This document shows positions 62,239-64,000 of a stretch of DNA of 64,000 nucleotides, piece by piece. The notes below the pieces were generated by a model. The model worked only from the letters and a program-made list of their open reading frames with translations, did not search any database and was not told the DNA's origin. The DNA comes from Pyronema omphalodes. Lineage: Eukaryota; Ascomycota; Pezizomycetes; Pezizales; Pyronemataceae. The translations under genes were made by a program, and so were the position numbers. The DNA is taken from NCBI GenBank assembly GCA_024516155.1, contig JAJJXM010000098.1:1-64000 (forward strand), written 5' to 3'. Within the stretch, counting starts at the first letter, position 1. Every line of letters starts with the position of its first letter.

Positions 62239-62800
62239 TTATGCGCTGAAGGTGGGCAAGAGATGCCCAGGACCGCACCACACAGGTAGGAGCCTCGAAC
62301 TCAGGATGAGAGAATTACACCAATTCTTAGAAGCCTGCTCAACCAAACTGTCCGCATCCATGTTTTTGCAATGACTCTGTGCCCAGAGCTCAGTGAAATT
62401 CCACATTACTTCCCGAGAACACGGGAGGTCCGCCGCCACCATTGGGATTTAATGGCAGTCGTTCGGCTAGGTCCTAGCTCTTCGGTCTGCTGATATATCA
62501 GGGCTGCCTGTGCCAAGGTAAAAGATGATCACCTTGGTATGGGAGGGTGGATCTGGACAATGATTGGAGTCAGAATCGGGGACACGCTGCCCAATAGCAC
62601 AGGCCTCGGCGTGGTGTACGTCGTTATGCCAACCCAAGTATTCAGAGGAGCATCTGGATGATCATTCATGATTCAAACTATTCCATGTCCGCTGTGAAAA
62701 TCCCTTGGGAAGCAATGAGTGAACAAGCACCTGGCAGAAGATCAGCATCTCTGATGACAGGCGGTGTCTTCTGCAGCTGCGCCGGGGGCGATCGCAAGGG
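62239..62800 (-). pseudogene. LINE-3 copy R: RNase H remnant
   Basis: Translated in pieces: LAQAALIYQQTEELGPSRTT resembles the RNase H mid region. FTELWAQSHCKNMDADSLVE resembles the WxPxHxxxxGNxxAD motif with losses. Position after the RT of 63600-63990 supports the call. Confidence 0.45.
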
Positions 62801-63599
62801 GGAAGCAGGGGAAATGTGATTCTGGCAGGGACACCTCTTCAACATTATCAAAGGCCTATGATATGTCCGTGGATTTAAATAAGCAACGGATCGTTGTCGC
62901 TGTTGGTGAAGGTTGGCATCTGACATGGGGAGGTCCTGTCGCGGGAGCAAGTTGGAAGCCCTGATCAGAATTCACTACTCCTCGGGGGATCAGTGCCCCT
63001 GCTTAGCGAACTGCGGTCACACGATGATGAAAGTTTATTGATTAGTGTTCAGGAAACCCGTGACCGCTCTTGCCTGATTGTTGAAGATAGGCTGACGGCG
63101 TGACATGTAACCTGCACAGGTTCATTTCAGTTGACCGACCGCCTGGAAACCAGCCAAACAAGTACCTGCCTGCTGTCGACCGGCCTCCACAGGTTGGATG
63201 TGCCTCACGGAAGCAGTTCCTGGGCTCAGCCACAGCAGGCCAGTGGAGCGTGCTGTTGTCCAACCCTCTGCAGCCACTTTGAATGGTGGTGGTTAAAGGT
63301 TGGTCTTAGATCCAACCAGAGACCGGGTCACCAGATTGGTGGGGTTGCCGAAAGCTTTTGGTGGACCTACCAAGGCGGTAAGATCAACACGGTTCGCTTC
63401 ACCATGAGGGCGATGAGACAGTGCTGCCACCGTATCTTACATTGCAAACATCACAGCGTTGTTTGATACCCAGCACAATCAGACTTTCGAAACAGCCTTC
63501 GAGCTTCTCTGTGATTTGGTCACTGGCCAGGTCACGTCATCACTGAGGGAGGCGCCTGTGATGACGGGCACACTAGTTTCGACGCAATCCGAGAGGTCC
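62801..63599. other. No gene recognised; probable LINE-3 R RT C-terminal region
   Basis: Between RT and RNase H remnants of copy R on the minus strand. Only short frames with no clear motif. Confidence 0.35.
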
Positions 63600-63990
63600 G
63601 ATATAGGAATCATGACCACTACGGTGGAGACTGAAGGTCATCAGGTGAGGGCAGTGTTCCTCTTCACTGGGCTACCTGTCGACTGTCGGAGTGACATCCT
63701 GAATGACTCGTTACTCATAAAAGAGGATACCCAACTACCACGAGCATCATCCATGCCTAATCGTCTCATTTGCAACATCAGGCAGTCTGTGTTGCCAGTA
63801 GGTAAGGCCGCTTTGCCCAGCATAATAGGCTGCCAGCAATCTTCTGTACTTACCACCCGAATTCAATGGCTTTGACTAGGACCGCTGCTGCATTGATACC
63901 TGAAGTGCCCTGTCGCCGTGAGAATGGTGTAACGTAGCCGACACCCAGATTTTCTGCTTCATCCGCAATGAGGTTGCCCAGGACCTGCTT
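63600..63990 (-). pseudogene. LINE-3 copy R: reverse transcriptase fragment
   Basis: Minus strand, two frames: LIADEAENLGV, then RRQGTSGINAAAVLVKAIEF, equal to the QFG-R-G-S--DA motif. After a shift KAALPTGNTDCLMLQMRRLG and WVSSFMSNESFRMSLRQSTG match the AF-T-N----L---L---G and W--SF---R regions preceding PQGS. A second LINE-3 copy distinct from P. Confidence 0.7.
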
Positions 63991-64000
63991 GATCAGCGTT

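Noticed and set aside
1..64000. Genetic code with UGA as Trp
   Set aside because: Intact frames use TGG for Trp, several UGA replace Arg or Gly codons, and TAA/TAG stops also occur; kept only as a finding to check.

Overview
The window is almost wholly a graveyard of nested retrotransposons from a eukaryote, most likely a filamentous fungus. I see no convincing host gene, rRNA, tRNA, CRISPR array or bacterial-type operon. The fungal reading rests on Ty3/gypsy chromoviruses with a C-terminal chromodomain, a Ty1/copia element with an initiator-tRNA-half primer site, I/Tad-like LINEs carrying APE endonuclease, RT and RNase H, and CCCTAA telomere-like motifs. The phylum is not resolved. Family names below (LINE-1, LINE-2, LINE-3, gypsy1-3, ORF1-only) are local labels.

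Layout, left to right. 1-2958: copia element (minus) with its 5' LTR at 2798-2958, inserted in an ORF1-only LINE derivative (copy A, to 3838). Copy A sits in gypsy1 (3839-8286, minus), which sits in LINE-2 copy X (8287-15248, plus). X also holds a 5'-truncated LINE-2 (Y, 9448-10990) and an ORF1-only copy (B, 12237-14212). 15249-36885: LINE-2 copy Z, split by ORF1-only copy C (TSD 16622-16631/32999-33008). C is itself split by a young complete gypsy2 (17980-25376, TSD CCAAC) and by a near full-length LINE-1 copy D (25969-32947, 14-bp TSD). 34172-39109: ORF1-only copies I, J, K and a 3' tail L. 39110-47171: gypsy3 (minus), split by a second LINE-1 copy E (40246-46918, minus, 13-bp TSD). 47172-48856: ORF1-only pieces G and H. 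48857-49950: short inverted repeats. 49950-55365: a tandem array with 666-676 bp and 340 bp units, made from an antisense LINE endonuclease segment. 55366-64000: strongly decayed, head-to-tail LINE-3 copies on the minus strand.

How the parts relate. Two autonomous LINE families (LINE-1 with an AAAT tail, LINE-2 with an AAAC tail) share a 3'-terminal AACC/GGTT hairpin. In both, ORF1 and ORF2 overlap by 8 nt (ATGNNTAR). A non-autonomous family of about 2 kb encodes only a coiled-coil ORF1-like protein. It carries either LINE-1 or LINE-2 3' ends, as if parasitising both machineries, and its protein has an exchangeable central segment. Two diverged gypsy elements keep the same G GGA AAA slippery heptamer one codon before the gag stop, predicting -1 frameshifting into pro-pol. 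Most reading frames carry UGA stops and G/C-homopolymer frameshifts, so most entries are pseudogenes; gypsy2 is the youngest and best preserved.
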